Under the pieces are notes generated by a model, which did no database searches, had not been told where the DNA came from, and saw nothing but the letters and a program-made list of their open reading frames with translations. From Candidatus Omnitrophota bacterium (GTDB taxonomy: Bacteria; Omnitrophota; Gorgyraeia; 2-02-FULL-51-18; JAGOUK01), in NCBI GenBank assembly GCA_015231685.1, contig JADGBA010000051.1:1-8312 (forward strand): a DNA stretch of 8,312 nt, given 5' to 3'. Below, piece by piece: positions 6,244 through 8,312 of this stretch. Made by a program: the position numbers and the translations under genes. The stretch's first letter is position 1, and each line of letters starts with the position of its first letter.

Positions 6244-6277
6244 CTCGCCTGTTTAAAAGATAGGGAGAGGGGCAGGA

Positions 6278-6691
6278 ATGAGTTTTTCGGTAACAAAGCG
6301 TTTTAACTTTTCTTACGGTCATCGGCTGACACGGACGCAGGGGCGTTGTGCCAATTATCACGGACATAATGGCGTTGCCGAGATTCTCTGCCGCAAAGAG
6401 GAGCTGGACGCGGGCAATATGGTGGTGAACTTTGACCGGATTTCGGATGCCCTGAAGAGCTGGATTGATTCGACACTGGACCACCGGATGATCCTGAACC
6501 GGGAAGATCCTTTGGTCTCACAGCTGGTTGACGGGGGCCAAAAACCCGTTCTTACGGACGGAGATCCCACCGCGGAATCTATCGCGCGCTTGATTTACCA
6601 AAAGGCAGTTGAAGCGGGGCTGCCCGTGCATGAAGTTACGGTTTGGGAGACCCCGTCGTCGTCCGCGACGATTGCCCCACGCATTTCTTGA
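6278..6691 (+). CDS. queD: QueD: 6-carboxy-tetrahydropterin synthase / PTPS family
   Basis: This 137-residue cytoplasmic enzyme of the 6-pyruvoyl-tetrahydropterin synthase family in bacteria most often converts dihydroneopterin triphosphate to 6-carboxy-tetrahydropterin, an early step of queuosine and other 7-deazapurine synthesis. Zinc ligands are H15 (FSYGHRL) and H28 and H30 (NYHGHN). The catalytic cysteine is C24 in GRCANYHGH. The second catalytic pair D68-H69 is in STLDHRMILN, the pterin-anchoring glutamate E124 is in VWETPSSSA, and PTAESIA is at 97-103. Length and all key residues are normal for QueD. The start follows a strong purine-rich ribosome site and a clear promoter. QueE, QueC, QueF or FolE are not in the window, so the pathway assignment rests on the C-x3-H-G-H motif and family frequency. 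A eukaryote-like biopterin role is less likely. Confidence 0.9.
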   Translation: MSFSVTKRFNFSYGHRLTRTQGRCANYHGHNGVAEILCRKEELDAGNMVVNFDRISDALKSWIDSTLDHRMILNREDPLVSQLVDGGQKPVLTDGDPTAESIARLIYQKAVEAGLPVHEVTVWETPSSSATIAPRIS

Positions 6692-6763
6692 AATAGCTCC
6701 ACCCGTTGGGCATACTTCTATCAATTGGTGACCGGGATGGCTATGGTTTGATGACCTTTGCTT

Positions 6764-8312
6764 ATGAACAATAAATTCAAATATTTAATAAGGGTTATTG
6801 CGTGTGTTGTCGTTGTCAGCTTCCTGACTCAGGAAGCGGCTATGGCGGCGCCTGTGGGTGGGGTGCGCGCGCAGGCATCGACTCCTTTCGCGGCCGATTC
6901 ATCACCCGTTGACCCTCAGTCGCTGCGTATCCCCTTCAGGAACGTCATTCTGCGTGAGGAATATCGCGGCAGGACACCGCGGCTCGTGGTGTTGTTTCAG
7001 GACGCGCACTCCAACGAGAGCGGCCAGAAGAATCTGGCCCTGGCGCTGTCTGCGCTGATGCGGGAACACGGCTTTCGATCGGTTCTTGTGGAAGGCGCTT
7101 CCACTGACGTGACGCTTTCACCGATCAAGCCTCTCGCGGATGAGCGCGCGTGGGAGCAGGTGGCCAGGCGGTTTTTGACCGAAGGGAAGATTTCGGGCGA
7201 GGAATACCTCAATCTCACGACCGATCTGCCGATGCGGATCATCGGCGTTGAGGATGAGGCGCTTTATTCGGAGGGGCTCGAGGTATATGCCCAAATCGCT
7301 TCATTCCGGGAGCCGGTTTTGGCGTATTTGCGACGTGCCCGTATCGCGACGGAGCGTCTCAAAAACCGGATGTTCCCCCGAAAGCTCCTGGGCTTGGACG
7401 CGGATGCGGACCGGGCAGGAACGCTGATGCGGCAGGGGGAATTCGGGGGGATGGTTCGCGCCTTACTTGACGCGGCGGACGAGCACAGCGCCAAGACGAA
7501 TGATTTGGAGTCAATCCATCAGCTCGAAGAGATTCTGCGGCTCGAGGAATCTGTCGATTTTGAGGCAGCCAATATCGAAAAGATCAAACTGTTTGAAGCC
7601 GCGGCTGCCCGTGCCGGAGTTCGGTACGAAGACCTTGTGGAGGAAGCGGAGCGCACAGCGGGCTCCGTCGCCGCGGAAACGGTGTTCTTGAGAAAGGTTT
7701 TGGGTCTTGCCGGCCGGGACGTTTCCGTCGCAGGCGGGGAGCCTTCGGAACTCTCCAAAGCACTGGATTATCTGGAGCGTTTCTCACGGCTGGACATCGC
7801 GGAGGTGTATGGTGAGATCGAGCGCCTAAAAGAGCGTGTTTTTGAAAGCGCGCTTCATCCGGACGCGCTCAGGCTCTGGCGTCTCGACCGCTATCTGGGG
7901 CTTCTCGAAGCGGCTTTTCAGATCCGGCTCTCTTCGGATGAATACCGCCGGCTGTCGGATTTCGCCCCGATGTTTCCGACGGAAAAGTGGGTGGCGTTTG
8001 TGAACCGGCGCCTTGCTGAAAAACGCTGTTTTGAAGACATGATCCCCTACGACGCGCTTCTTGAGGAGCGTCTCCAATGGGCGCACCGTTTTTATCGGAA
8101 TGTGGGGTTGCGCGACGAGGTGTTTGTCCGCAAGACCGTCGACCAATTCGACTCTCAGGGAGAAGACGGTGTCTTTCTCGTGGCCGGCGGATATCACACC
8201 GAGAATCTCACCCGGCTTCTGCGCGCGAAAGAGATCTCTTATGTGGTCCTGACACCGGTGGTGACCGGCGAAACGGACACCGAACATTACGAAAGCGTGC
8301 TCTTGTCCTCGG
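6764..8312 (+). CDS. Exported protein with TraB/ChaN/EreA-like signatures (3' partial, runs off the window)
   Basis: The frame from ATG 6764 is open for 516 codons to the window edge with no stop. The N-terminus MNNKFKYLIR is basic and is followed by a hydrophobic core (11-21) and a likely signal-peptidase site after AMA (A28), so it is predicted to be exported. A strand-helix-strand unit follows: LVVLFQDAHSNESGQ (74-88, H82), a helix (89-103), then SVLVEGAS (106-113, E110). Next are GKISGEEYLNL (141-151) and IIGVEDEALY (159-168). Residues 175-445 are almost wholly helical, charged and coiled-coil-like. The C-terminal part has GLRDEVFVRKTVDQF (448-462), then VFLVAGGYHTENLTRLL (470-486, G-x-x-H with H478) and ISYVVLTP. 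An N-terminal histidine, an acidic residue after the second strand and a late G-x-x-H resemble the TraB/Tiki, ChaN and erythromycin-esterase group, but this is my inference from motifs. No Shine-Dalgarno sequence or clear promoter was seen in the 72 bp before it. Further domains may follow outside the window. Confidence 0.85.
   Translation, partial: MNNKFKYLIRVIACVVVVSFLTQEAAMAAPVGGVRAQASTPFAADSSPVDPQSLRIPFRNVILREEYRGRTPRLVVLFQDAHSNESGQKNLALALSALMREHGFRSVLVEGASTDVTLSPIKPLADERAWEQVARRFLTEGKISGEEYLNLTTDLPMRIIGVEDEALYSEGLEVYAQIASFREPVLAYLRRARIATERLKNRMFPRKLLGLDADADRAGTLMRQGEFGGMVRALLDAADEHSAKTNDLESIHQLEEILRLEESVDFEAANIEKIKLFEAAAARAGVRYEDLVEEAERTAGSVAAETVFLRKVLGLAGRDVSVAGGEPSELSKALDYLERFSRLDIAEVYGEIERLKERVFESALHPDALRLWRLDRYLGLLEAAFQIRLSSDEYRRLSDFAPMFPTEKWVAFVNRRLAEKRCFEDMIPYDALLEERLQWAHRFYRNVGLRDEVFVRKTVDQFDSQGEDGVFLVAGGYHTENLTRLLRAKEISYVVLTPVVTGETDTEHYESVLLSS

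Noticed and set aside
6692..6763. Search of the queD to exported-protein gap for a promoter, terminator or small RNA
   Set aside because: There are several loose TTGG and TATGGT elements, but none is correctly spaced, and no strong stem or Shine-Dalgarno sequence is present.
7826..8287. Minus-strand open frame of 153 codons in the last gene
   Set aside because: Its composition is typical of an antisense shadow, while the plus frame is open for 516 codons with a signal peptide and coherent motifs.

Overview
The window is a dense bacterial stretch of roughly 58-60% GC. It carries a run of seven plus-strand genes (one of them broken), a minus-strand DNA-glycosylase gene that converges on the run, and two further plus-strand genes, the last cut off by the window edge. 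The genes are bacterial housekeeping types. The best taxonomic hint is the final gene. It has a signal peptide followed by a 'QDAHSN ... VEGAS ... GVEDE ... GGYHTE' protein of a kind I associate with Omnitrophota (former OP3) and related PVC-superphylum lineages. That assignment is inference from memory and was not tested.

Layout: (1) 3-116, the C-terminal tail of an unidentified protein. (2) 214-1187, a CNNM/CorC-type DUF21+CBS membrane protein split by a frameshift near 950. (3) 1198-1761, gamma-class carbonic anhydrase-like protein. (4) 1758-2453, histidine (phosphoglycerate mutase-like) phosphatase. (5) 2450-3517, RlmN radical-SAM methyltransferase. (6) 3517-4062, a TlpA/ResA-like thioredoxin lipoprotein. 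(7) 4100-4732 and 4714-5148, an ExbB/TolQ and ExbD/TolR pair. (8) 5065-6177 on the minus strand, MutY, whose 3' end overlaps exbD by 84 bp. (9) 6278-6691, QueD, with a good sigma-70-like promoter. (10) 6764 to the window edge, an exported protein with TraB/ChaN/EreA-like sequence signatures.

Genes 2-7 look like one transcription unit. The internal junctions are a 10-bp gap, two ATGA overlaps, one TAATG overlap, a 37-bp gap and a 19-bp overlap. The contents do not form one pathway: ion transport, bicarbonate/metal chemistry, phosphatase, rRNA/tRNA modification, envelope redox, and an energised inner-membrane motor without a TonB/TolA partner in view. The mutY-queD intergenic region (6178-6277) holds two divergent promoter candidates.

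I found no tRNA, rRNA, CRISPR array, insertion sequence, convincing intrinsic terminator or long repeat. The points most worth a second look are the exported TraB/ChaN-like protein, the altered 8-oxoG-recognition motif of MutY, and the frameshift in the CNNM gene.
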